Shown: positions 5,633 through 12,099, counted from the stretch's first letter. The stretch: 17,116 nt of DNA from an archaeon (GCA_020057445.1 JAGVFV010000135.1:1-17116), one strand, 5' to 3'. Program-made: numbers and translations. Notes: generated by a model from the letters alone, not told the origin.

Positions 5633-5932
5633 GTTCTGGTGGGTCTCTATTAGTGCGTCCTGGATGAGCTTTTCAAGGGCAGGGTCGATGATCTCATCAG
5701 GATGTCCAAGGGTCATCCTGGTCACTTCTTCTTCGCCCCATCTGCAGTGGCTGCGCAGTACCTGTTCATACGCAGGTGTTGCAGGATGATCAAGGACATA
5801 GGAGAGATTGAGCATGAAGTGCCTAAGGTGGCGTATTTTTTCCTCGGTTTTTGTCGATCGGGCATATGCTGTCTGCAAGACCTCGAGAACATGGTATCTG
5901 GCGTACTCGTCCGGATTGAACGTTTCACCCAC
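5627..5932 (-). CDS. Hypothetical 101-residue helical protein with GTG start
   Basis: No family recognised. The start is a GTG at 5930-5932, supported by a TATTAATA box (5957-5964) about 28 bases upstream; the frame stays open to about 5980, but no ATG or better start occurs there. The product is mostly helical and charged, with H-L-R-H-F-M-L-N-L-S-Y-V-L-D and a C-terminal acidic helix, one cysteine and no membrane segment. It sits alone between two glycan genes on the same strand, with only 25 bases to the aminotransferase start. Its role could be a small cytoplasmic accessory factor, but nothing in the sequence shows this. Confidence 0.65.
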   Translation of the reverse strand: MGETFNPDEYARYHVLEVLQTAYARSTKTEEKIRHLRHFMLNLSYVLDHPATPAYEQVLRSHCRWGEEEVTRMTLGHPDEIIDPALEKLIQDALIETHQNI

Positions 5933-5956
5933 AAAGTCTTCCTCTGCGTTGAGAAG

Positions 5957-5964
5957 TATTAATA
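5957..5964 (-). promoter_or_regulatory. TATA box for the 5627-5932 gene
   Basis: TATTAATA, itself palindromic, is centred about 28 bases before the GTG at 5932. This supports a leaderless transcript with a GTG start. Confidence 0.55.
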
Positions 5965-6024
5965 TCTTATGGTTTTTTTATAGGGGTATTTCCTCTCTCT
6001 TTTGAGCAGGATTGTGTCGAAAGG

Positions 6025-6032
6025 TTTATATG
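6025..6032 (+). promoter_or_regulatory. TATA box for the 6056-6613 gene
   Basis: TTTATATG is centred about 27 bases before the ATG at 6056. It lies inside the longer open frame that begins with TTG at 6002, which argues that the true start is 6056. Confidence 0.65.
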
Positions 6033-6055
6033 CGGGTTCTTTGTGTGAGGGGTTC

Positions 6056-6613
6056 ATGCCTCTTCAGGATTTTACCGTGACTGAGTATTTTGAGCATGTC
6101 AATGGTGGTGTGGGAAGTTCTCCTCGGGTTTTTTCTGGGCGGTTGAAAGGCAAGATGTCAATGGAGGAGGTGGTCGACAGCGCAATTGATTACGTGGTTC
6201 TCGCGAACAATTCCTTTGATCCGACGTGGTATTTTGATCTGAAGGGCAGACGGAAGTTCGAATTGTTCAGTCCATATCCGTTTGAGCATTGGAGGAGGTC
6301 ACATCTTGAGGAAGAGTGCATTGATGATGCGCCGTATGGTGCGGTTCTCCTGCGTGTTTGGGGGTCATATGGCCTGTCGCGTCATAGGTCGTTTTTTTCG
6401 CGTGAAGGAGTGTATGCCATCTTCAGGGATGGTCGTGATGTGCATGGTGTGATGGTTGATTTTCTTGAATCTCGTTGGGGACGAAGGCATGGGGAGGAAT
6501 TGCATTTCAACCTTAAGGACTTGAGCAGGGGTGTTCTTGCATATGAATTGTTGTCTTCCCAGATGCTGCCGCAGGAGAGGCAGGTGCTGTTTTCAGAAGT
6601 CATGCATTGCTGA
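6056..6613 (+). CDS. Hypothetical protein, 185 residues
   Basis: No family recognised. ATG at 6056 is chosen over an upstream in-frame TTG (6002), because the TATA box at 6025-6032 would otherwise lie within the coding region and transcription would start after the TTG. The protein is soluble, rich in aromatic residues and Arg, with alternating strand-like segments (YGAVLLRVWGSYG, EGVYAIFRDGRDVHGVMVDF) and a C-terminal helix. A F-F-S-R-E-G-V-Y-A-I-F-R-D-G-R core and an R-R-x-x-L-E-E-E segment stand out, but no catalytic motif is recognised. It is the only plus-strand gene between the aminotransferase and acetyltransferase genes. It is followed by hairpin element B. Confidence 0.65.
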   Translation: MPLQDFTVTEYFEHVNGGVGSSPRVFSGRLKGKMSMEEVVDSAIDYVVLANNSFDPTWYFDLKGRRKFELFSPYPFEHWRRSHLEEECIDDAPYGAVLLRVWGSYGLSRHRSFFSREGVYAIFRDGRDVHGVMVDFLESRWGRRHGEELHFNLKDLSRGVLAYELLSSQMLPQERQVLFSEVMHC

Positions 6614-6638
6614 TGCTTTTTATTCTAGATATGTTATT

Positions 6639-6729
6639 ATAGCAAATCGCACAAATTTTGGAACATTTCTTGAGCGATTTGCTATTTAGTAAATCTTACA
6701 ATTTGTTCATATATTGATGAGATTTACTA
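6639..6729 (+). repeat. Paired-hairpin element copy B
   Basis: Two adjacent hairpins fill the convergent gap. The first has ATAGCAAATCGC/GCGATTTGCTAT arms (6639-6650, 6674-6685). After one base, the second has TAGTAAATCT/AGATTTACTA arms (6687-6696, 6720-6729). The two resemble each other along their length (TAGCAAATCGCACAAATTTTG against TAGTAAATCTTACAATTTG). Where stem bases differ, the partner differs too: C-G becomes T-A, and G-C becomes T-A. The second shares AATCTTACAATTTG with element A. The last arm ends one base before the stop codon (6730-6732) of the minus-strand acetyltransferase gene. Confidence 0.75.
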
Positions 6730-7365
6730 TTAGTACGCTTTCTTTCCATTGTCGAACGTGAGATCATGAATCTTCTTGATCTCTCGTGCCGGATTTCCGA
6801 CGATGACAGCGTTTGCCGGCACGTCCTTTGTCACGACTGCGCCTGCGCCGACAAGCGTATTCCTTCCGATCGTTATGCCGGGAAGGATTGTTGCGTTCGC
6901 GCCGATCTTCGCATGCTCTTCGACAGTGACTCCTTTGAGGTTCTCCTTGGCAAGGGCAGAGTTAGGATATGATGCGTTGGTGATCGAGACTTGTGGCCCG
7001 ATCCAGCATCCTTTCTCAAGGACAGTGTGTTCAGGGATTAAGGAAAGGGAGTGGATGCGCACGTCATCTTCGATCCGCACATGGTGCTGGACGTCTGATT
7101 TCGTGCCGATGGAGACGTTGTTTCCTATGGTGTTCTCTTCCCTGATCGTCGCATGGTCTCCTGTCTGGAAGTTGTCCCCTATCCTGTTTCCCGCGTAGAT
7201 GATCGTGTGGCTCCTGATGATCGCATTCTTTCCGATGGTCGTCTTCTGTTCTTCCTTCCCTCGGGACGGTTTTCCTATGATGCAATAGTCCTCGACGATG
7301 CTTCCTTCGCCGAGTTCGACGTTCGGGTGGATGATTGCCGTCTTTGCAATAACACTCTTTGACAT
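6730..7365 (-). CDS. Left-handed beta-helix (hexapeptide repeat) sugar N-acetyltransferase, WbpD/WlbB-like role
   Basis: 211 residues from ATG 7365 (M-S-K-S-V-I-A-K). This start is preferred over a longer frame from 7458 because the TATA box at 7390-7397 places transcription start beside 7365 and the extra residues are not family-like. At least eight imperfect (I/V)-G-x4 turns run through the protein, with an R-S-H-T-I-I-Y-A-G segment, a W-I-G-P-Q-V-S-I-T-N-A-S-Y-P segment and the terminal G-A-G-A-V-V-T-K-D-V-P-A-N-A-V-I-V-G-N-P-A motif of acyl-CoA-dependent sugar acetyltransferases. In this neighbourhood the likely reaction is acetyl-CoA-dependent N-acetylation of the 3-amino group on the UDP-sugar uronate. 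O-acetylation of a different sugar cannot be excluded. Confidence 0.88.
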   Translation of the reverse strand: MSKSVIAKTAIIHPNVELGEGSIVEDYCIIGKPSRGKEEQKTTIGKNAIIRSHTIIYAGNRIGDNFQTGDHATIREENTIGNNVSIGTKSDVQHHVRIEDDVRIHSLSLIPEHTVLEKGCWIGPQVSITNASYPNSALAKENLKGVTVEEHAKIGANATILPGITIGRNTLVGAGAVVTKDVPANAVIVGNPAREIKKIHDLTFDNGKKAY

Positions 7366-7389
7366 AGGTTGTCGAAGCATTCGGGGGTT

Positions 7390-7397
7390 TTTAAATA
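7390..7397 (-). promoter_or_regulatory. TATA box for the acetyltransferase
   Basis: TATTTAAA on the minus strand, centred about 28 bases before the ATG at 7365; predicts a nearly leaderless mRNA and fixes the start. Confidence 0.65.
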
Positions 7398-7438
7398 TTG
7401 GCCTATTGTGATCATCAGCGGGATGATTTTTCGAAAAG

Positions 7439-7448
7439 TATTTAAATA
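7439..7448 (+). promoter_or_regulatory. Palindromic TATA box of the toxin-antitoxin-like operon
   Basis: TATTTAAATA is a perfect 10-bp palindrome. It predicts transcription start near 7470, leaving about ten bases before the ATG at 7481, with GTGAT (7470-7474) as a short ribosome-binding site. A symmetric TATA box would suit repression by a dimeric antitoxin with an AbrB-like domain; this is inferred. Confidence 0.55.
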
Positions 7449-7480
7449 ACAATATCATTACCTTTTGTAGTGATTATGTT

Positions 7481-7723
7481 ATGGATATCAAGGGTTATTC
7501 CATTCGGCCAAGCAAGCATTTCATCCTCGGTTGGATGCGCAAGTGGGATTATGACATTCTCGCTCTTCGTCAGGCATTGGAATCTGCATATAAGGTTGAA
7601 AAGGCCGGAAAGAACAAGTATGAGGCATATATTCGGGCAAAAGGAAAGAGTAGGAAAATCATCTTTGTCAAAGACGATGTGACGAAAGAGATATTCATCA
7701 TCACAGGGGCTGAGGGAACATGA
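7481..7723 (+). CDS. Small putative toxin, DUF4258/RelE-like
   Basis: 80 residues. The N-terminal S-K-H13-F-I-L-G-W-M-R20 followed by W-D-Y-D-I-L-A-L-R-Q-A-L resembles the start of DUF4258 proteins (a His, an Arg, then a D-I helix). A basic segment (K-S-R-K) and two strands, K-I-I-F-V-K-D-D and K-E-I-F-I-I-T-G, complete a small alpha/beta fold like RelE-superfamily toxins. It lies directly before a YgiT-type zinc-finger protein with an ATGA overlap (7720-7723), an order typical of MqsR/MqsA-like and DUF4258/YgiT toxin-antitoxin pairs. If active, it would be an mRNA-cleaving toxin; catalytic residues cannot be assigned from sequence. It could also be a tamed host regulator in the glycan locus. 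Confidence 0.65.
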   Translation: MDIKGYSIRPSKHFILGWMRKWDYDILALRQALESAYKVEKAGKNKYEAYIRAKGKSRKIIFVKDDVTKEIFIITGAEGT

Positions 7724-8061
7724 AACAATGTATGGTCTGTAAGAATGGGAAGCTGGAGAGCGTCAAAGACATCACCTTGGAAATCGAAGGATATGTGTTT
7801 ATCCTCGCTGGCGAGCGTTGTTCAGGTTGCAAGGAAGAATTTCCTTATGAAGCGGAAACGCAGCATGCAATCACCGCCGCAAGGAGGCTTGGTGTCTGGC
7901 CAGAGCCCATGAAGCTGTATAGGCATCTCTCAAAAAGCGGTGGAGGGCTTGTCTTTCGCATTCCTGCTGATTTGGAAAAGCAGCTGAACCTTACTGAGGA
8001 GACCGAAATCTCCATTTCAAAGTTAGGCAACAAGATCGTGATAGAGGCTGAAAAAGAGTAG
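7720..8061 (+). CDS. YgiT-type zinc-finger antitoxin with C-terminal AbrB-like domain
   Basis: 113 residues. The N-terminal region has C4-x2-C7 and C34-x2-C37 around E-x-E-G-Y-V-F-I-L-A-G-E-R, the signature of YgiT/MqsA-type zinc fingers that bind the partner toxin. A linker helix with A-I-T-A-A-R-R-L-G-V-W-P-E-P (50-63) follows. Residues about 74-112 (GGGLVFRIPADLEKQLNLTE, then ISKLGNKIVIEAE) look like a SpoVT/AbrB swapped-hairpin DNA-binding domain rather than the XRE HTH of classical MqsA. It is therefore probably both toxin neutraliser and operon repressor. The ATG overlaps the toxin stop by four bases, and the stop is three bases from the convergent WlbA-like gene. Confidence 0.8.
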   Translation: MKQCMVCKNGKLESVKDITLEIEGYVFILAGERCSGCKEEFPYEAETQHAITAARRLGVWPEPMKLYRHLSKSGGGLVFRIPADLEKQLNLTEETEISISKLGNKIVIEAEKE

Positions 8062-8064
8062 GGC

Positions 8065-9126
8065 CTAGAACCTGTTCAGGTGCACCCCTTCTGAGACATC
8101 GAGCGGTAGCGTGACTTTCTTTCCTTCCCTGTTTGCCTTGTAGATCGCCATGATGAGTTCGAGTGTCTTGTAGCCGTCTTCGCCGTTCACGTGGCAGGCG
8201 TTCTTCCGCATGAGGCAGTCGACGACGTTCTTGTAGACTTCCTGGTGGCCAAAGCCATACACGTTCGGAGGGTCGGTGCTGGAGTTCTTGATGTTGTCGT
8301 CCTCGTTCTCTATGTCTGCGAATTCCCATGTGTCGATTTTGTTGAGCGCTGTTCCTCCGACCTTCACGGTCCCTTTTTCTCCTTGGATGGTGATGGATCC
8401 TTCGAGGTTCCTTGGGTAAGTGAGCGTTGTCGCCTCGATGAGGCCAAGCGCCCCGTTCTTGAATTTTATGATTGCAAGGGCAGTATCTTCTGTCTCTATG
8501 TTCCGTCCTAGGCGTTCTGCGATCCCTTGGACGCTTTCTGCCGGGCCAAGGAGCCATCTGAGCATGTCGACGTGGTGGCTTGCCTGGTTGAGGAGCGCCC
8601 CTCCGTCCTTCAGGAGTTTGCCGTGCCAGTCGTCCTGGTCATAGTATCCTTGAGGCCGCTGCCAGCGCACGATGATCGTGCCAAGGTACAGCTTGCCGAA
8701 TCGTCCCTTGTCTATTGCTTCTTTGAGTTTCTGGATCGGCGGGTTGTACCTGTTCTGCTTGATGACAAAGAGTTCCACCTTGTTCTTCTTGCATTCGTCG
8801 ATCATGGCCCGCGCGTCCGAAAGCGAGAGTGCCATGGGTTTTTCCGTGATGACATTGATCTTGCGCCTTGCCGCTTGGATCGTCATCTGCGGGTGCAGGT
8901 GGTTTGGTGTCGCGATCGCGACTGCGTCTGGTTTTTCTGCATCGAGCATCTGCTCGTAATTCGTGTAGGCTTTTGCTCCTGTCTCTTGTGCGATCTTGTC
9001 TGAGCGTTCTTTCTTGATGTCGCATACGCTGACAAGCGTTAGTTCTTGGTGTGCCTTGATGCCTTGGACGTGTTTTTCTGATATCCGTCCGCAGCCCACA
9101 AGCGCGATGCTTATTTTCTTGTCCAT
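8065..9126 (-). CDS. wlbA: WlbA-type UDP-N-acetylglucosaminuronate 3-dehydrogenase (Gfo/Idh/MocA family)
   Basis: 353 residues, matching WlbA length. The N-terminal Rossmann fold has A-L-V-G-C-G-R-I-S (8-16). E95-K96-P97 is the conserved catalytic Lys motif of the Gfo/Idh/MocA family. V-I-K-Q-N-R-Y-N (121-128), N-Q-A-S-H184-H-V-D, T-Y-P-R-N-L-E-G-S-I-T-I-Q-G-E-K-G-T-V-K-V-G-G and V-Y-G-F-G-H are particularly like bacterial WlbA. That enzyme oxidises C3 of UDP-GlcNAc uronic acid with NAD before transamination, and methanogen homologues act in making acetamido sugars for N-glycans. With the aminotransferase at 4501 and acetyltransferase at 6730 it would form three consecutive steps of UDP-GlcNAc3NAcA synthesis. 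It has its own TATA box, giving a leaderless start. Confidence 0.9.
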   Translation of the reverse strand: MDKKISIALVGCGRISEKHVQGIKAHQELTLVSVCDIKKERSDKIAQETGAKAYTNYEQMLDAEKPDAVAIATPNHLHPQMTIQAARRKINVITEKPMALSLSDARAMIDECKKNKVELFVIKQNRYNPPIQKLKEAIDKGRFGKLYLGTIIVRWQRPQGYYDQDDWHGKLLKDGGALLNQASHHVDMLRWLLGPAESVQGIAERLGRNIETEDTALAIIKFKNGALGLIEATTLTYPRNLEGSITIQGEKGTVKVGGTALNKIDTWEFADIENEDDNIKNSSTDPPNVYGFGHQEVYKNVVDCLMRKNACHVNGEDGYKTLELIMAIYKANREGKKVTLPLDVSEGVHLNRF

Positions 9127-9150
9127 AGAGGGAGAAAAATGGCTTTGGCT

Positions 9151-9158
9151 TTTTAAAG
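9151..9158 (-). promoter_or_regulatory. TATA box for the WlbA-like gene
   Basis: CTTTAAAA on the minus strand, centred about 28 bases before the ATG at 9126. It lies in the 58-base gap after the 9185-10141 gene. Confidence 0.6.
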
Positions 9159-9184
9159 ATAGTGCAATGGCGCTCTTCTTATGC

Positions 9185-10141
9185 CTATGTGGGGATATCG
9201 ACCTTATAGGTTTTGCACATGTCCTTTATGTACGTCGGGATGTGGAGATTGCTTCCCGGGTATTTGAGAGGGATGGTGCGATCTTCCGTGTGCATACCAA
9301 GTTCGAGTGCGCGCTCAAGTCGCTTTTTGATGGACCTGACCTCTGATTCTTCTGAGACTCCAGTATTATTGAGTAACGCATCGATGACTTCTTGTTTTTC
9401 CCTGGTGGTCCTCTCTTCGAGTTTGACTTCGAATTCTTCAGGCACTTTCTGTCCGAGGAGGTGGAGGACTTCTGCATAGGAAGGGTCAATCCATTTTCCA
9501 TGTATCTGTGCCTTGAATTCTTCAAGCTCAAGTGAAAGATCGCCATGAGGATTTCGGAAGTATTGCTCTACCTCGTCTCCGATGAAGATGGAGAGTCCGT
9601 GATGGTAATCAAGGTGGTTTGGATCAGTATGACCCATCCTTCTTTCTACTTTGTTGCCGAGGTAATGGAATTCCCATGTGGAGATGGCGATGTCTCCTTC
9701 GTGCAGTTTCCACATGCCGTAATCTCTTTTGATGGCTTGTTTTCCGGTGGGGAAGATGAGCAATTGGGAGGCTGTGTCTGGCCGTAGCGGTTGTCCGAGT
9801 ATGCCAAGCCTGTATGTGGTTTCGATGCTGAAATGGTAGGGGCTTATGGAGTCTGGATTGCCCATCCCAGTGCAGCCATTCATGTGTTCTTGTTTATATA
9901 TAGTCAGGATTGGTTTTCCGATCGCCTGTTCTGTCTTTTGGAAAATTCCGCGGATGATTTTTTCTGTCTCTTCATGCACGCCATAGTAGACAAGGACAAA
10001 GTCCTTGATCGGGTCTCCTGTTGATTCTCCATTCTTTATTCGTTGTTGCAGTACTGAGAATTGTGTGCGGATGTCTTCGTGTTGTGCTGCGGTTTGTTGG
10101 TCAAGTTTGAGGATTGCTTCAAGATCGTTGTTTATGCTCAT
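9185..10141 (-). CDS. Hypothetical protein, 318 residues
   Basis: No family recognised. ATG 10141 (M-S-I-N-N-D-L) is chosen over an upstream ATG at 10162. The TATA box at 10178-10185 puts transcription start near 10155, and GGGTGA (10152-10147 on the minus strand) lies five bases before 10141. The protein is soluble. An N-terminal helical part (1-45) is followed by a mixed domain with K-Q-E-H-M-N-G-C-T-G-M-G-N-P-D, R-L-G-I-L-G-Q-P-L-R-P, L-L-I-F-P-T-G-K-Q-A and H-L-D-Y-H-H-G-L-S-I-F-I-G-D-E-V-E-Q segments, then a charged helical C-terminus. The His/Asp-rich H-L-D-Y-H-H could bind metal or be catalytic, but this is a guess. Its separate promoter argues against strict co-transcription with the glycan genes around it. 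Confidence 0.7.
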   Translation of the reverse strand: MSINNDLEAILKLDQQTAAQHEDIRTQFSVLQQRIKNGESTGDPIKDFVLVYYGVHEETEKIIRGIFQKTEQAIGKPILTIYKQEHMNGCTGMGNPDSISPYHFSIETTYRLGILGQPLRPDTASQLLIFPTGKQAIKRDYGMWKLHEGDIAISTWEFHYLGNKVERRMGHTDPNHLDYHHGLSIFIGDEVEQYFRNPHGDLSLELEEFKAQIHGKWIDPSYAEVLHLLGQKVPEEFEVKLEERTTREKQEVIDALLNNTGVSEESEVRSIKKRLERALELGMHTEDRTIPLKYPGSNLHIPTYIKDMCKTYKVDIPT

Positions 10142-10146
10142 GTTTT

Positions 10147-10185
10147 TCACCCTTTGCAGCATTTACGGATGAGAACTTATTAAAT
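10147..10185 (-). promoter_or_regulatory. TATA box and ribosome-binding site for the 9185-10141 gene
   Basis: TTTAATAA (10178-10185, minus strand) predicts transcription start near 10155; GGGTGA (10147-10152) then lies between it and the ATG at 10141. This is a short leader carrying a Shine-Dalgarno, unlike the leaderless neighbours, and it decides the start codon. Confidence 0.55.
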
Positions 10186-10210
10186 GTTTCTATGATGGAA
10201 TGGTTATTTC

Positions 10211-10276
10211 TTAACGCCTATTTCTGAGTTTCTTCAGCACGTCATCGAGATGAGTGATATCCTTGGCAATCCTATT
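10211..10276 (-). other. Short open stretch after the methyltransferase gene, possible shifted C-terminal remnant
   Basis: On the minus strand, in a frame different from the methyltransferase, the codons just after its stop read I-A-K-D-I-T-H-L-D-D-V-L-K-K-L-R-N-R-R and end at TAA (10211-10213). This looks like an amphipathic basic C-terminal helix, but it has no start codon. It may be the lost tail of an earlier, longer reading frame, or chance. Confidence 0.25.
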
Positions 10277-11057
10277 TCATGCGAAAGACGCTTCTTGTCC
10301 CCCACCAGATATCGTGTGCTGTCTTGTAGTTGTCCGTGTTCTTGAGTTTGGTGAGGTAGATGGTGGAATTACCGTCATAGGTGAGGGGGAGATGTAATGG
10401 TTTTGCCGTATTCTTGGTCATGAGGAGTATGGTCTGTCGTTGGCTTGTCTTTTTATTGCTCTTTTTTATGCGAATATTGAATCCTTTTTTTCGTAGCGAG
10501 TTGATGAATGTCTGTGTGGAGATGATATTCTTGTCGTCGTAGATGATGAAGAATGCCGCATCTTTCCGATGATCGAGTATCTCTGGAAGTTTTCCATCAG
10601 GGACTGTGTCGAAGTGGATGAATGCCTTTCCTCCAGGTTTTAGGATGCGCCAGATCTCTTCGATGCATCTTGCCTTGTTTCCGATGTAGTGGAATGCGAC
10701 TTGGCTCATGATGCAGTCGAAATAGTCTGATGGATATTTGAGTGCTGTTCCTGCATCGTGGAACATGACTCTGGGGAGCTGTTCGACCTTGAGCTTGAAT
10801 GCCCTCGCGTTGTGCAGCAGGTCTTTAGAGTTTCCCATGGTCCTTGTCGCAGGATAATTGACCCCGTACGTGCGCAGCCTTGGATACTTGTTCGCAAGTT
10901 CGAGGAGTGCGCGTCCTTCTCCGAATCCGATCTCGAGGAGGCGGACTGTCTTTTCTGTCTTGAACCGTTGATTAAGGAATCTTGTTATCGGCGCTTTGCC
11001 GAATCGCGGTTCCATCTTGTCAAGTCCGCGCATCCGATACCAGAGTGTATGCTTCAT
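10272..11057 (-). CDS. Class I SAM-dependent methyltransferase
   Basis: 261 residues. L-L-E-I-G-F-G-E-G-R-A-L (40-51) is motif I, the S-adenosylmethionine-binding loop. D-C-I-M-S-Q-V-A-F-H-Y-I (about 114-125) is the motif IV region, and I-W-R-I-L-K-P-G-G-K-A-F-I-H is the post-motif typical of Methyltransf_11-like enzymes. The C-terminal third after K-G-F-N-I-R-I-K is less conserved. It follows the GT2 gene by 11 bases on the same strand, without a clear promoter or strong Shine-Dalgarno, so it is probably co-transcribed with the glycosyltransferase. O- or N-methylation of a sugar is the simplest reading, but lipid or small-molecule substrates are not excluded. The gene ends within 110 bases of the next promoter. 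Confidence 0.85.
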   Translation of the reverse strand: MKHTLWYRMRGLDKMEPRFGKAPITRFLNQRFKTEKTVRLLEIGFGEGRALLELANKYPRLRTYGVNYPATRTMGNSKDLLHNARAFKLKVEQLPRVMFHDAGTALKYPSDYFDCIMSQVAFHYIGNKARCIEEIWRILKPGGKAFIHFDTVPDGKLPEILDHRKDAAFFIIYDDKNIISTQTFINSLRKKGFNIRIKKSNKKTSQRQTILLMTKNTAKPLHLPLTYDGNSTIYLTKLKNTDNYKTAHDIWWGTRSVFRMK

Positions 11058-11068
11058 TTCTTGGATTG

Positions 11069-12070
11069 CTACTTCTTGAATTTCTTCTTCATCAGGACTC
11101 CGTCGAGGTATCCTATGCCGTATCCTGCGTGGATGATGAAGTAGAAGAAGGGCGCGGCAAGCGCGATGGATATCTTCTTGGACTTGATAAATGCCCAGAT
11201 GATGCCGATGACGATATAGATGAAGAGAAGCACGCCAAGCACTTGGGCGACATCGAGGCTGATGAGGCTGAAGAGCAGGAGGAGCGCGAGGAAGACGACA
11301 CCGATGGTGGGAAGGAGATAGTACACTTTGAAAGAGTCAGGGTGTTTCTTGACACGGAGACTTGCGCCAAGCCCGTAATTGTACATCTGCTTGAAGAACC
11401 GTTCTGGCGAGTCTTTCTTCTGCAGGCTCACAGAAGAATCAGGCGTGTAGATGAGCTCGTACCCTTCCTTATTCAGCCGCAGGTTGAATTCTCCGTCCTG
11501 TCCGCACCAGAGGTCTTCGTCAAACGTGCCGATCTTGTCAAACACCTCGCGCTTGTACGCGGAAAAGGCGACGCTTCGGACAGGCCTTTCTTTTTCCATG
11601 CGGATGTTCTGGTCGACAAAGCCAGCGCCTCCGAAGAAGGTGGAAAAGACAGTCTGGATGCAAAGGCCTGTGAAGTTGAGTTCATTGTCTGGAGGGTTGC
11701 TTGAGACGCCATAGGCCCCGACCTTCTTTGGCGATTTCTCAAGTTTCGAGACGAGTGTCGCTACAAATTTCTTTGACGCGTACGCGTGTCCAGAGTAATT
11801 GAAGATGTATTTTCCGTTCGCGTGCTTGAGGCAGATGTTCCTGCCGACTGCAGTATTTCTTGTCGGGTTCTTGAGGAGGATGATCCTCTTGTTCTTCTTC
11901 TGGAATCCTTTTATGATGGAGACAGTATTGTCTGTGGAGTTGCCGTCAGCGATGATGATCTCTATCTTGTCCCGCGGATAGTCCTGTGCCTCTAAGCTTT
12001 TCAGCATGTTTCCTATATGTTTCTCTTCATTGTACGCCGGGATGAGGAATGAGACGAGCGGCTGTGCCAT
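11069..12070 (-). CDS. Membrane-attached family 2 glycosyltransferase (ExoA-like)
   Basis: 333 residues. The GT-A N-terminus has V-S-F-L-I-P-A-Y-N-E-E (6-16) and I-I-A-D-G-N-S-T-D-N-T (39-49), which bind the nucleotide. Where most relatives have a metal-binding Asp motif (DxD, or D-G-H/D-A-H in ExoA-like enzymes), this protein has N-Y-S-G-H-A-Y (91-97), lacking the Asp. The later W-C-G-Q-D-G-E-F-N-L-R motif and R-F-F-K-Q-M-Y-N-Y-G, at the base and acceptor end, are intact. Three to four hydrophobic segments at about 248-325 anchor it in the membrane. It is first in an operon with the methyltransferase and has a leaderless promoter. It probably adds a sugar to a lipid-linked glycan; donor and acceptor are unknown. 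Confidence 0.88.
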   Translation of the reverse strand: MAQPLVSFLIPAYNEEKHIGNMLKSLEAQDYPRDKIEIIIADGNSTDNTVSIIKGFQKKNKRIILLKNPTRNTAVGRNICLKHANGKYIFNYSGHAYASKKFVATLVSKLEKSPKKVGAYGVSSNPPDNELNFTGLCIQTVFSTFFGGAGFVDQNIRMEKERPVRSVAFSAYKREVFDKIGTFDEDLWCGQDGEFNLRLNKEGYELIYTPDSSVSLQKKDSPERFFKQMYNYGLGASLRVKKHPDSFKVYYLLPTIGVVFLALLLLFSLISLDVAQVLGVLLFIYIVIGIIWAFIKSKKISIALAAPFFYFIIHAGYGIGYLDGVLMKKKFKK

Positions 12071-12091
12071 ACTATGTTTGTTATTGATGCA

Positions 12092-12099
12092 TTAATAAA
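12092..12099 (-). promoter_or_regulatory. TATA box for the GT2-methyltransferase operon
   Basis: TTTATTAA on the minus strand, centred about 25 bases before the ATG at 12070; the same core as the deacetylase promoter. Confidence 0.65.

Noticed and set aside
5930..6045. CACAAAG and CTTTGTG near the two divergent start codons
   Set aside because: Seven-base arms more than 100 bases apart are easily explained by chance.
6002..6055. TTG start extending the 185-residue orphan by 18 codons
   Set aside because: It would place the start upstream of the predicted transcription start; the ATG at 6056 matches the leaderless spacing.
7366..7458. Longer N-terminus for the acetyltransferase
   Set aside because: The TATA box at 7390-7397 lies inside the extension, and the extra residues are unlike the family.
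10982..11704. Open frame (240 codons) on the plus strand rich in Glu/Asp
   Set aside because: Antisense shadow of the GT2 and methyltransferase genes, with no family motif.
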